This document shows, in pieces, positions 18,175 to 27,011 of a stretch of DNA of 64,000 bases (position 1 is its first letter; each line of letters begins with the position of its first letter). The notes beneath the pieces were generated by a model. It was not told the origin of the DNA, did no database searches, and was given only the letters and a program-made list of their open reading frames with translations. Source of the DNA: Paramixta manurensis. Lineage in GTDB: Bacteria > Pseudomonadota > Gammaproteobacteria > Enterobacterales > Enterobacteriaceae. The translations under genes were made by a program, and so were the position numbers. The stretch covers positions 1,984,001 to 2,048,000 of the forward strand of contig NZ_CP054212.1 in the NCBI RefSeq assembly GCF_013285385.1, read 5' to 3'.

Positions 18175-18294
18175 GAATAGTCAATAATGACGGTGAAGAC
18201 AGCACCGCCGGGCAACCCTTAAAGGCCAACACAAATCACGGGCTACCAGGTCCCACCATCATGCGTTACCGAACCTATCCGGCAAGGAGTTACA

Positions 18295-19722
18295 ATGTCG
18301 ACAGCTACGCCTGCACGCGAGACCTCCGATCTCGCAGATAAAAAACTGATTGAAAGTCGCAGTATTGACTATATTCCCGACAGTGAACGCCACGGGCACG
18401 TATTTAGCCAGTTCACGCTGTGGTTCGGCGGGAACCTGCAAATCACGGCCATTGTCACTGGCGCGTTAGCGGTGGTGTTGGGCGGCGATGTGGTGTGGTC
18501 GATTATTGGTCTGCTGGTTGGGCAGATTTTAGGCGCGGCGATTATGTCGCTGCACGCCATCCAGGGGCCACGTCTTGGTTTACCGCAAATGATTACCAGC
18601 CGGGCGCAGTTTGGTGTCTATGGCGCGGTTATCCCGCTGGTGTTGGTGTGCCTGATGTATGTGGGTTTCTCCGCTAGCGGTACGGTGCTTGCCGGGCAAG
18701 CATTGGCGCACCTAACCCACCTCAGTAATAACGCCGGGATTCTGTTATTCGGCGCGATTATTATTGTCGTGGCGGTGCTGGGTTACCGGCTGATCCACGG
18801 CCTGGGTAAAGTGGCAAGCGTCGTGGGTATCGCCACCTTTATCTATCTGTTCTTTCGTCTGCTGGTTGCCAATGACATCGGCGCGTTGCTGGCGAATAAC
18901 CATTTTTCGCTGCCGATGTTCTTGCTGGCGGTGTCATTGTCATCTTCATGGCAAATTGCGTTTTGCCCCTATGTTTCCGACTATTCTCGTTACTTACCGC
19001 GTGATACATCGGCGGGGAAAACGTTCTTTGCGGTGTTTAGCGGCACGGTATTGGGAACGCAGGCTTCAATGACATTGGGCGTAGTGGCTGCCGCCTTGGC
19101 AGGTAAAGCCTTCGCCGGAAATGAAGTGGGGTACATTGTCGGGCTGGGTTCAACCGGCACCATGGCGATGGTGCTCTATTTTGCCATCTGTTTTGGTAAA
19201 ATTACCTTCACCACGCTGAATGCTTATGGCAGTTTTATGTCACTAACCACCATTGTCTGTGGTTTCCGTAAAACTGTGTCGATCAGCCAAAACGGACGTT
19301 TGCTGTTTGTAGTGCTGATGGTGGGTCTTTCCTGCGCTATCGCCATCATTAGTGAGCCGTCGTTCCTGAAATCCTTTACCCAGTTCCTGCTGTTCTTGCT
19401 GGCGTTCTTCGTGCCGTGGAGCGCAATGAACCTGATGGATTACTACTTTATTTCCAAAGGGCATATGGACATTCCGGCGCTGGCCGATCCGAACGGGCGC
19501 TATCAACGCTGGAACCTAAAAGGCATTACTACCTATATCCTTGGCGTGCTGGTGCAGTTGCCGTTTATCGCCAATGGGTTCTATACCGGTAAGCTGGTTT
19601 GGCTGTTTGATGATAACGACATTTCGTGGATCATTGGCTGGGTGTTTACCGCTATTTTCTACCTGCTGATACGCCGTTTTGATCGCCATCCGCCGTTAAC
19701 CCGCACTCTCTATCCTTCCTGA
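18295..19722 (+). CDS. NCS1-family permease (cytosine/purine/allantoin type)
   Basis: 475 residues with about twelve hydrophobic segments. The N-terminal motif 'SQFTLWFGGNLQITAIVTGA' and 'LPQMITSRAQFGVYGAVIP' are typical of NCS1 cation symporters. The family imports nucleobases, hydantoins or related N-heterocycles such as nicotinate-like vitamins across the inner membrane. An AAGGAG site precedes the ATG. It ends in a hairpin terminator. It could serve the guanine-deaminase-like enzyme or the amidohydrolase further on, or the nic pathway; sequence alone does not decide. Confidence 0.87.
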   Translation: MSTATPARETSDLADKKLIESRSIDYIPDSERHGHVFSQFTLWFGGNLQITAIVTGALAVVLGGDVVWSIIGLLVGQILGAAIMSLHAIQGPRLGLPQMITSRAQFGVYGAVIPLVLVCLMYVGFSASGTVLAGQALAHLTHLSNNAGILLFGAIIIVVAVLGYRLIHGLGKVASVVGIATFIYLFFRLLVANDIGALLANNHFSLPMFLLAVSLSSSWQIAFCPYVSDYSRYLPRDTSAGKTFFAVFSGTVLGTQASMTLGVVAAALAGKAFAGNEVGYIVGLGSTGTMAMVLYFAICFGKITFTTLNAYGSFMSLTTIVCGFRKTVSISQNGRLLFVVLMVGLSCAIAIISEPSFLKSFTQFLLFLLAFFVPWSAMNLMDYYFISKGHMDIPALADPNGRYQRWNLKGITTYILGVLVQLPFIANGFYTGKLVWLFDDNDISWIIGWVFTAIFYLLIRRFDRHPPLTRTLYPS

Positions 19723-19731
19723 TGGTTTTAA

Positions 19732-19753
19732 TGGGGCGTAGTGTTACGCCCCA
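19732..19753 (+). terminator. Terminator of the NCS1 permease gene
   Basis: A 9-bp perfect stem (TGGGGCGTA 19732-19740 with TACGCCCCA 19745-19753) with a GTGT loop lies 9 bases after the stop codon. A short T-rich run follows at 19759-19765. The region from here to 19947 is AT-rich and holds no gene. Confidence 0.7.
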
Positions 19754-19947
19754 CAACCGTTTTCTTACGTTCGATTGTGACTTTCTGTGGTAAATCACAT
19801 TTCAGAGAAAAGTTTTGCGTTGAGCGTAACTTTTTTTAACATTGCTATTTCTCGTCTAATCGCTGGTTGGTTATACCTGTTGCACTAGCTTACACGCTGA
19901 TTGGTGTGTGAATTTTTGTTAAGTGATAACACCGGACGGGAAATACG

Positions 19948-20922
19948 ATGACCAAAAAAGAAGCGGTAACCTTTTCAGCGCCGGAGCATGAGCTGCGGCT
20001 CCCGCGTGGGATGCGTTTAGATTTGGTGACGCTGCGGCTGTTTGTGGCAACGGCGGAGCAAGGAGGCGTGACGCGCGCCGCCGGGCAGTTGCATTTGGTT
20101 CCCGCCGCCGCCTCGCGCCGGATCCGTGAACTGGAAGAACAGTTAGGCATCGCGCTGTTTATCCGCCAGCCGCACGGTATGGCGCTCAATGATGCCGGGC
20201 GCGCGGTGCTGGCCCATGCCCGCAGTATGCTGCATTCCGTTGACCGGATGCAGGAAGATGTGATGGCGTTTATGCAGGGGAATCGTGGCGTGGTGCGCAT
20301 TGCCGCCTGCACCTCGGCGGTTCTGCAATTCTTGTCGGAAGATATTCAACGCTGCCATCTGCGCTATCCCAATATCCATATTGATTTGCATGAAATGAAC
20401 AGCGAAGGCGTAGTGCAAGCGGTGCAACGCGGCATTGCGAATGTCGGTATCTATGAGCATTCGGTGACCCACGTTGCTTTACCCCATTTACCTTATCGGG
20501 AAGATCGCTTATGCATTGTGACCCAGGCAGCCCACCCGTTGGCGCAGCAGGCCAGAAGCGGGGCGCGTATTACGCCAGAGCAGGCGCTACGCCATGATGT
20601 GATTGGGCTAACTGAAGGCGCTTCGATCTCGATCATCCTCGGGCGGCTGGCGGAGCAGGCCGGGCTGCCGCTAAAGATGCGGATTCGCGTTGGCAGTTTC
20701 GACAGCATGGCGGCGATGATCGCCTCCGGTATTGGCATTGGGCTGATGCCGGAGACTGTCGCGCGCCAGATCGCAGGCGACCGGCGTTTTGCGCATTTAC
20801 CGTTTGACGGTGCGCTGGCGGTACGCCATTTTTCTCTCTGCCATCAGCCGCACGCCTCGCTGGCGCAAGCGGCAGATAGCCTCATCTCGCTACTTTGTAC
20901 TCCCGCCCCCGTGCCGCATTGA
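19948..20922 (+). CDS. LysR-family transcriptional regulator
   Basis: 324 residues. The winged-helix domain is preceded by about 25 extra residues ('MRLDLVTLRLFVATAEQGGVTRAAGQLHLVPAAASRRIRELE', helix-turn-helix ~28-65) and followed by a LysR substrate-binding domain. The recognition helix carries 'PAAASRRI', as in regulators of short-chain or aromatic acid transport genes. It precedes a co-directional MFS carrier and a PdxA-like gene and may control them. The ATG at 19948 has only a weak GGGAA site upstream. The effector is unknown. Confidence 0.88.
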   Translation: MTKKEAVTFSAPEHELRLPRGMRLDLVTLRLFVATAEQGGVTRAAGQLHLVPAAASRRIRELEEQLGIALFIRQPHGMALNDAGRAVLAHARSMLHSVDRMQEDVMAFMQGNRGVVRIAACTSAVLQFLSEDIQRCHLRYPNIHIDLHEMNSEGVVQAVQRGIANVGIYEHSVTHVALPHLPYREDRLCIVTQAAHPLAQQARSGARITPEQALRHDVIGLTEGASISIILGRLAEQAGLPLKMRIRVGSFDSMAAMIASGIGIGLMPETVARQIAGDRRFAHLPFDGALAVRHFSLCHQPHASLAQAADSLISLLCTPAPVPH

Positions 20923-21047
20923 TCTTTCGTCAATCCAGCCAGCACCAATGACAGATAGCTGGCGGGCGAAATGTTATCGCATAGTTAAATCCTGCAAAAA
21001 ATGCCCGCCATTATCGATGCGCGGGTTGGAGAAAACAGGGGGCCATT

Positions 21048-22340
21048 TTGAACACGCGTTCTCATGTCAGCCGACATATGCTGACGCTTTTTTGTGCCAT
21101 GTCTTTTATCTTGTATCTCGATCGGGTCAACCTGGCGGCAGCGGCTGGTCCGCTGAAGGCGGAGCTGGGGCTCAGCAACACTGAACTGGGCGTGGCGTTT
21201 TCCGCTTTCGGCTACACCTACGCCATTTTTCAACTGGTTGGCGGCTGGATGGCCGATCGCTATGGCGCGCGTAAAACCATCATTGCCTGCGGCGTGATTT
21301 GGGCCATCTCAACGGTGGCAACCGGTTTTATCGGTGGTTTAGTGTCGCTATGTTTGGCGCGTTTACTGCTCGGGATTGGCGAAGGCGCCGCATTACCGGC
21401 GCAGGCCAGAGCGATAGCCAACTGGATCCCTCAGCCCAAACGCGGTATGGCGCAGGGGCTAACCCACTCTTTTTCGCGCTTAGGGAATGCGGTAGCGCCG
21501 CCGCTGGTGGCAATACTGATCACTTGGCACTCGTGGCGTGCGGCGTTTGTGGCGGTTGGGATTTTGTCGGCGCTGTGGCTGGTGGCGTGGGTTATCTATT
21601 TTCGTGATGATCCACGCCTCCATCGCCGGGTATCGCCAGAGGAGCTGGCAACGCTGCCGCTGGCGGAAACGCAGGAGCGTCCCGCCGAGGCCTCTACCGC
21701 AAGTTGGTGGGCCACCTTTCGGCGCATGCGGCCAACCATTGGCGTTTACTTCTGCATGGTGTGGTCCAACACCCTGTTCTTTAGCTGGATGCCGATTTTC
21801 TTTATGCAATCCCTCCATCTGGATATTAAACACTCGGCCATTTATGCCTCCGGGGTATTTTTCGCCGGTGTGGTGGGCGATGTTTCCGGCGGGGTGATCA
21901 GCGATTTTATTCTGAAGCGCACCGGTCGTTTAGCGCTGGCGCGCCAGGGCGTGATTGTGCTGAGCCTGTTGGGAGGGCTGGTGTTTTTTATTCCGGTACT
22001 GATTAGTCATAACCCAACGGTGATTGCCGGTTGCTTAAGCGCCGCATTCTTTTTCCTTGAACTGACAATTGGGCCAATTTGGGCGGTGCCGATGGATATT
22101 GCGCCGCGTTCAGCCGGGACGGCCAGCGGAATGCTCAACTTCGGCGCGGCGATGGCCACCATCATCTCACCGATTGTGTTCGGCGTAATGATTGATGTAA
22201 CCGGTAGCTGGACGTTGCCATTCGTTGGCGCCATCAGCTTCTTAATTATCGGCATCCTGATGACGTTGTGGATTCGCCCGGATATTGGGGTTGGAAAGCA
22301 ACCCGGAACGCTAACCGGACGGCAGTTAACCGCACGGTAA
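21048..22340 (+). CDS. MFS transporter, ACS (glucarate/tartrate) type, TTG start
   Basis: 430 residues with twelve hydrophobic segments and the ACS signature 'ILYLDRVNLAAAAGPLKAELG'. The chosen start is TTG at 21048, 7 bases after an AGGGGG site. An ATG ten codons later would leave too short a leader to the first helix but remains possible. The family co-transports organic anions such as sugar acids with protons. It lies 58 bases before the PdxA-like gene, so the two likely form one unit for an oxidised sugar or hydroxy acid. Confidence 0.85.
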   Translation: MNTRSHVSRHMLTLFCAMSFILYLDRVNLAAAAGPLKAELGLSNTELGVAFSAFGYTYAIFQLVGGWMADRYGARKTIIACGVIWAISTVATGFIGGLVSLCLARLLLGIGEGAALPAQARAIANWIPQPKRGMAQGLTHSFSRLGNAVAPPLVAILITWHSWRAAFVAVGILSALWLVAWVIYFRDDPRLHRRVSPEELATLPLAETQERPAEASTASWWATFRRMRPTIGVYFCMVWSNTLFFSWMPIFFMQSLHLDIKHSAIYASGVFFAGVVGDVSGGVISDFILKRTGRLALARQGVIVLSLLGGLVFFIPVLISHNPTVIAGCLSAAFFFLELTIGPIWAVPMDIAPRSAGTASGMLNFGAAMATIISPIVFGVMIDVTGSWTLPFVGAISFLIIGILMTLWIRPDIGVGKQPGTLTGRQLTAR

Positions 22341-22398
22341 CGCCCTTAACGCGGCCGGTGTGCCTGGCTATGGCAATAAAAAAGAGGTGGGAGTAAAC

Positions 22399-23427
22399 AT
22401 GATGGAGAGAGCGAGACAACCGACATACGACGGCGAGCGGGAAAACGTGACGGATCCCCGGCCGCATATTGCACTAGCAGTTGGCGATCCGGCGGGTATT
22501 GGCCCGGAAATTGTAACGCAACTGTTAGCAGACAGTACCCTTGGTCAACGCGCCAGAGTAACGCTGATTGGTAATTTACCCGCGCAACGTGCGGCGGCGC
22601 AACAGCGGGGTATCGAAATGCCTGCAGCTAACGATTGGTTAGCGATCCCGCGTTGGGATGGGCTGGAAAAGGCCTTTAGCCCGGCGCAGGTCGGTGCCGA
22701 GAATGGCGCGTTTATCCTTGATGCCCTGCGCTTCGGCATTGAGCTGGTACAAAGCGGAAAGGCGGATGCGCTCTGTTTTGGGCCACTGAACAAAGGTGCC
22801 ATGCGGCTAGGTGGCATGGAAGAAGAGGATGAAATGCGCTGGCTGGCGAAGGAGCTAAATTATCAGGGCGTTTGCGGTGAGTTCAATGTGCTAAATACGC
22901 TGTGGACCGCACGGGTGACATCGCATGTGCCGCTATCGGCGGTCGCCGGGCTATTAAGTGCCGAAAAGGTCGCCCGCGCCATTGCGATGTTGACCGACGC
23001 GCTACGCGCCGCAGGCGTTGCCGAGCCTCGGATTGGCGTATGCGGGCTTAATCCGCACAATGGCGATAACGGCAACTATGGTGATGAAGAGGGGCGGGTT
23101 ATTTCACCCGGCATCACGTTGGCAGCGACGCGCGGCTTCCCTGCTCAGGGGCCGTTTCCGGCCGATACGATTTTTTTACGCGCTCAGGCCGGGCAGTTCG
23201 ACGGTATTGTGTCGATGTACCATGATCAGGGGCAGATCGCCACCAAACTGCTGGGATTTGACGTGGGCGTGACGGTACAGGGAGGGTTACCGATACCGGT
23301 GACGACGCCAGCGCACGGTACCGCCTATGAAATTGTCGGGCAGGGGATAGCGAAGACATCGGCGATGCATCATGCCTTCGATCTGGCGTGTAAATTGGGC
23401 AATAGCCACCGACGAGCGCGGCGCTAA
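22399..23427 (+). CDS. PdxA-family dehydrogenase (PdxA2-like, 4-phosphoerythronate/threonate type)
   Basis: 342 residues from the ATG at 22399, preceded by AGGTGGGAG. Family landmarks are 'LAVGDPAGIGPEI' at the N terminus, metal-binding 'TSHVPL', 'CGLNPHNGDNG' and the C-terminal 'MYHDQGQIATKLLGF' with 'HGTAYEIVGQG'. PdxA oxidises 4-phosphohydroxy-threonine in vitamin B6 synthesis. PdxA2 paralogues beside MFS carriers act on D-threonate/erythronate phosphates, and TphB-type members on diols. The transporter neighbour argues for a catabolic paralogue. The DUF1537 kinase (DtnK/DenK) that normally accompanies PdxA2 is absent. Confidence 0.82.
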   Translation: MMERARQPTYDGERENVTDPRPHIALAVGDPAGIGPEIVTQLLADSTLGQRARVTLIGNLPAQRAAAQQRGIEMPAANDWLAIPRWDGLEKAFSPAQVGAENGAFILDALRFGIELVQSGKADALCFGPLNKGAMRLGGMEEEDEMRWLAKELNYQGVCGEFNVLNTLWTARVTSHVPLSAVAGLLSAEKVARAIAMLTDALRAAGVAEPRIGVCGLNPHNGDNGNYGDEEGRVISPGITLAATRGFPAQGPFPADTIFLRAQAGQFDGIVSMYHDQGQIATKLLGFDVGVTVQGGLPIPVTTPAHGTAYEIVGQGIAKTSAMHHAFDLACKLGNSHRRARR

Positions 23428-23429
23428 AA

Positions 23430-23465
23430 AACATCCGGGCGAGACGCGTGCCTCGCCCGGATGTT
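23430..23465. terminator. Bidirectional terminator
   Basis: A 14-bp perfect stem (23430-23443 with 23452-23465, AACATCCGGGCGAG and its complement) with an eight-base loop lies between convergent genes. The A run at 23425-23430 becomes a U run for leftward transcripts of the deaminase gene. Confidence 0.8.
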
Positions 23466-23479
23466 ATAGCATGGGCAAA

Positions 23480-23950
23480 TTATTTGCTCTGGTTGAGTTG
23501 CTGCCAGCGTTGGTAAACCTGAATTGCGGCATCGGCTTTATGCTGCTTCATGGGCAGACGACGCTGCTCAATCGGCTTACGATATTCATCGTAGAAGGTA
23601 TCCAACTCAAAATATTTACGGTCATCTTTATAGTACGGCGCGTAATCTTCGCGGGTAGTGATGTAGGTGACCTGCTTCGGGCTGCAGTAATAGAGCGAAC
23701 CCAGGCACATTGGACACGGGCTGGCGAGGATATAGATTTCGCAGTCGGTCAAATGCTCGGTTTGTAGTTTTTGGCAGGCGGCGCGGATCGCCAAAATTTC
23801 GGCGTGCGCGGTAGGGTCATTGGTTTGCGCCACCAGGTTTGGGCTTTCAGCGATGATTTCGCCGTTACGAGCGATCACCGTGGCAAACGGACGTCCGCCT
23901 GCTTCCACGTTCTGCATCGCCAGATCGATAGTGCGTTGAATAAAATCCAT
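23480..23950 (-). CDS. Nucleoside/base deaminase, guanine deaminase-like
   Basis: 156 residues. The cytidine-deaminase-fold zinc site is complete: His49-Ala-Glu51 in 'PTAHAEI' and Cys79/Cys82 in 'SPCPMCLG'. The length and the region after the zinc site match bacterial GuaD-type guanine deaminases better than the longer TadA tRNA deaminase. It would convert guanine to xanthine, or deaminate a related heterocycle, in the cytoplasm. It has an AGGAGG site. It is divergent from the CynR-like regulator. Confidence 0.8.
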   Translation of the reverse strand: MDFIQRTIDLAMQNVEAGGRPFATVIARNGEIIAESPNLVAQTNDPTAHAEILAIRAACQKLQTEHLTDCEIYILASPCPMCLGSLYYCSPKQVTYITTREDYAPYYKDDRKYFELDTFYDEYRKPIEQRRLPMKQHKADAAIQVYQRWQQLNQSK

Positions 23951-24061
23951 AACTCCTCCTTAAGAGCGTGCGGAATACCTAACTAACGCTACGCGCTTCT
24001 TTCTATAAGTACCAAGACTGATTTACTATCTACCTCATAGGGAGTTCCTATAGGGGGAGTC

Positions 24062-24964
24062 ATGTTACTGCGTCATATTCGCTATTTTCTTGCCGTTGCC
24101 GAACATGGCGGGTTTACGCCCGCTGCTCAGGCGCTGCATGTCTCACAGCCGACGCTTTCTCAGCAAATTAAACAGTTGGAGGAGCGGTTAGGCGCTCAAC
24201 TGTTTGAACGCGGCGTGCGGCATACCTTACTGACCGATGCCGGTAAAGCCTATTTGACGTGGGCGCGTCGCGCGTTGAGCGATCTGGATGCCGGCGAGCG
24301 AGCGATCCATGACGTCCAGAGTTTGAATCGTGGTAGTTTGCGGATTGGCATGACGCCGACCTTTACCGCCTTTCTGGTTGGGCCATTGTTAGCGGCGTTT
24401 TATCAGCGTTATCCCAATATCACTTTACGGGTCGCGGAGATGTCGCAGGATGAGATCGAAAAAGCCTTAATAGAGGATGGCCTGGATATTGGTATCGCCT
24501 TTGATGAGCGCGGATCGCCGGATATTGAGGTGCAGCCGTTGCTGGAAGAGACGCTGGCGCTGGTGGTCGGACAGTCTCATCCTGCCGCCGGGCAAAAAGA
24601 AATTAATTTGGCGGCGCTCGGAGATGAGCATCTGGTATTGCTCAGTGAAGCCTTTGCCACCCGTGGGCAAATTGATAGCTATTGTCGGCAGCACGATATT
24701 CGTTTGCAGGTTGCCATTGAGGTGAACTCAATTGGTGCGGTGACCGAGATTGTGCAGCGTACCCATTTGGCGACACTTTTACCGATGACGATTGCGCAGC
24801 AACATTCGGCGTTAACCTCTATTACCCTCAAACCGACATTGCTGCAACGCACGGCGGTATTGTTGCAACGTAAAGGCGGCTGGCAAACCGCCGCCGCACG
24901 CGCTTTTATTACGCTGGCGCACCAACAAGCCCAGGCAATGATGACGGATGTATTACCGGACTGA
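24062..24964 (+). CDS. LysR-family regulator closely resembling CynR
   Basis: 300 residues. The N terminus ('RHIRYFLAVAEHGGFTPAA', then 'ALHVSQPTLSQQIKQLEE') and the central 'RAIHDVQSLNRGSLRIGMTP' run parallel to E. coli CynR along the whole length. CynR controls cyanate carbon-nitrogen genes cynTSX, but no cyanase or carbonic anhydrase gene is here. Instead it is flanked by a divergent deaminase and a co-directional amidohydrolase, so it probably regulates those in response to another small N-compound. Family is certain; effector is unknown. Confidence 0.88.
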   Translation: MLLRHIRYFLAVAEHGGFTPAAQALHVSQPTLSQQIKQLEERLGAQLFERGVRHTLLTDAGKAYLTWARRALSDLDAGERAIHDVQSLNRGSLRIGMTPTFTAFLVGPLLAAFYQRYPNITLRVAEMSQDEIEKALIEDGLDIGIAFDERGSPDIEVQPLLEETLALVVGQSHPAAGQKEINLAALGDEHLVLLSEAFATRGQIDSYCRQHDIRLQVAIEVNSIGAVTEIVQRTHLATLLPMTIAQQHSALTSITLKPTLLQRTAVLLQRKGGWQTAAARAFITLAHQQAQAMMTDVLPD

Positions 24965-25074
24965 ATAGTCACTATGGTGATTTTTAATTGGTGACCGGCG
25001 AAAGGGGCTGCTTATAGTAGGGCTTTTCGTGTCGGTATTACGCCTGGCGTGTGCCAATCAGTTGAGGTGATGAA

Positions 25075-26256
25075 ATGAACAATAAACGCTTTATTAATGC
25101 GCGAGCCGCCGACGGAAGCCCGCTCAGCTTTGAGGTGAAAGAGGGGCGCTTTGCCGCGTTCGGCGCGGATCTGCCGGACAATGCTGCCTCCGATAGCCTG
25201 ATTGATTTGCAAGGGCGCTTAGTGTTACCGGGCCTGGTTGATGGGCATATTCATTTGGATAAAAGTTTTCTCGGCGGCGAATGGCAGCCACATCAACCGG
25301 TATCCAGCCTGCGTGAACGTTTAGCGGTGGAGAAGGCGTTACTGGCACAGGCGCAACCGGTTGAAGAACGCGCCAGTATGCTGATCGAGCAGGCGATTTC
25401 GTGGGGAACGGTGGCGATGCGTAGCCATGTGGATGTGGATGCCACCACCGGATTAACGAATCTGCATGCGGTGATGGCCGCGCGTGAGCAGTGGCGCGAC
25501 AAAGTAGCGATTCAACTGGTGGCTTTTCCGCAGGCGGGCGTGATTTCCTGTCCGGGCAGCGCGGCGGTACTTGAATCGGCGGTGAAAGAGGGCGTGGAGG
25601 TGATTGGCGGTATCGATCCGACGACGCTGGATGGCGATGCTAACGGTCAGTTGGATATTTTGTTCAATTTGGCGGCGCGTTATGGCGTGCGAATGGATAT
25701 TCATTTGCATGAGCCGGCGAACCAAGGCGCGCAGCAACTACAGCGTATTGCCGACCGTACGCAGGCGTTGGGGTTAGCAGGGCGCGTGGCGGTGAGCCAT
25801 GCTTATGCGCTTGGCGATGTGTCGCCATCAGTACTGGAACAGACGGCGCGTAGTTTAGCCGATGCGGGCGTGGCGATTATGACGAATGCGCCCGGCGATC
25901 ACGCTTTTCCACCGATTTTGACACTGCGCGCTGCTGGCGTGCGAGTATTTGCCGGTAACGACAATATTCGTGATGCCTGGTGGCCGTATGGGAATGGCGA
26001 TATGTTGCAGCGTGCGATGTTGATTGGCTATCGCTCTGGTTTTAACACCGATGAAGAGTTAAATGTGGCGCTGGAGATGGCGACGACCGCAGCGGCTGAG
26101 GTGTTAGGGGTGGACGGTTATGGTTTAGCGCCGGGGAATGAGGCGAATTTTATCGTGATTGATGCGCCGAATTCCGCCGCCGCCGTTGCGATGACGCCGT
26201 CTGCGCGTGAAATTTATCGCCGTGGCGAAAAATTAGAGGTGCGTCGTTACGGTTGA
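25075..26256 (+). CDS. Amidohydrolase, cytosine deaminase (CodA)-like
   Basis: 393 residues. Metal and catalytic positions of the superfamily are visible: 'DGHIHLDK' (His58, His60), 'DIHLHEPAN' near 211, 'VSHAYALG' near 240 and 'GNDNIRDAWWPYG' near 300. The last is the CodA-type 'D-N-x-x-D' region. It likely deaminates or hydrolyses a cyclic amidine or amide such as cytosine, creatinine or a triazine. An AGGTGA site precedes the ATG. It is probably controlled by the CynR-like protein upstream. Substrate not determinable. Confidence 0.82.
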   Translation: MNNKRFINARAADGSPLSFEVKEGRFAAFGADLPDNAASDSLIDLQGRLVLPGLVDGHIHLDKSFLGGEWQPHQPVSSLRERLAVEKALLAQAQPVEERASMLIEQAISWGTVAMRSHVDVDATTGLTNLHAVMAAREQWRDKVAIQLVAFPQAGVISCPGSAAVLESAVKEGVEVIGGIDPTTLDGDANGQLDILFNLAARYGVRMDIHLHEPANQGAQQLQRIADRTQALGLAGRVAVSHAYALGDVSPSVLEQTARSLADAGVAIMTNAPGDHAFPPILTLRAAGVRVFAGNDNIRDAWWPYGNGDMLQRAMLIGYRSGFNTDEELNVALEMATTAAAEVLGVDGYGLAPGNEANFIVIDAPNSAAAVAMTPSAREIYRRGEKLEVRRYG

Positions 26257-26261
26257 ATTAT

Positions 26262-26302
26262 AGTATTAGCGTTAATTATTTAATTTAATTAGCGCTAATA
26301 CT
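26262..26302. terminator. AT-rich 17-bp inverted repeat at the edge of the AT-rich island
   Basis: Arms 26262-26278 and 26286-26302 pair over 17 bases with one mismatch (AGTATTAGCG...CGCTAATACT) around a seven-base loop. It starts 6 bases after the amidohydrolase stop, so it probably ends that transcript, though no U run follows. It also marks the point where base composition drops sharply. The stretch from 26303 to 26434 contains no recognisable gene. Confidence 0.5.
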
Positions 26303-26434
26303 GTATTTAATAATACTTTAACGTTATTTAGACTAGTAAAAACAACCTGTAATTCTATTTTTTATTCTGGACTTTTCCAAAAGATACGATAAATTAATCC
26401 TCTTTTTAAGGACGAAAGGGATTGAAATAACGGG

Positions 26435-27004
26435 ATGTTAATAAACGATAAAAAAAGCAATGTGACTGGAGAAGGGAGGTTGCGTCTAATCACACTGAGC
26501 GAGATCGCGATGGCCCATGCGATTTTTGGTCATACGATTGCATATAACCGCGTCTGGATTCATTGTGGAAGTTATCTCCCTGCAGGACTGTAAAGTGAAG
26601 GTGTTGCTATGTCCCCGAATGGAGAGATTTATTTCCGAAAAGAGCTTTATAGAAGTGATTACTCTTCTCCAATTGTTGGCATAGCTTTACAGCACACATT
26701 TATCCATGAGTTGGCTCATGTTTGGCAGTCTCAGCAAGGGATGTGGGTTAGATCAAGAGGGTTATTTAGTTGGGCGGCTAATTACTCCTATATTCTTGAT
26801 GAGAAAAAAAAGCTTACGGACTATTCACTTGAACAACAGGCACAAATCATTGCTGATTACTGGTTATTAATGAGATTTGGTTTTAATGAATGGAATTTTC
26901 AACGTATCCCTGGTAGATTAGTTACGTTTCGTAAAATTATTGATCGGCAACAGATTTTGCCTCTTTATCAAAGTACATTATCTGGTTTCATGCCAATTAG
27001 GTGA
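26435..27004 (+). pseudogene. T6SS-associated zincin-like metallopeptidase ('Vgr-related protein') interrupted by one in-frame TAA
   Basis: One reading frame runs from the ATG at 26435 to the stop at 27002-27004, broken only by TAA at 26591-26593. The first 52 codons contain 'LITLSEIAMAHAIFGHTIAY' and 'RVWIHCGSYLPAGL'; after the stop come 'SEGVAM', 'SPNGEIYFRKELY', the zinc motif 'HELAHVWQ' (HExxH) and 'DYSLEQQAQIIADYWLL'. From memory, intact relatives read 'SYLPFGLQ...VAM.PNGE', so the stop replaces a Gln codon (CAA to TAA). A shorter product could start at the ATG at 26609, still with HExxH. Intact forms sit beside VgrG/PAAR genes; none is here. Confidence 0.75.
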
Positions 27005-27011
27005 ATGCGTC

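Noticed and set aside
23480..23950. TadA tRNA adenosine deaminase
   Set aside because: Zinc motifs are shared, but the sequence after the PCPMC motif and the 156-residue length fit guanine-deaminase-type proteins better. TadA is normally a housekeeping gene in another context.
24062..24964. Annotating the LysR gene outright as cynR of a cyanate operon
   Set aside because: The resemblance is strong, but the target genes cynT and cynS are absent, so the functional name would mislead.
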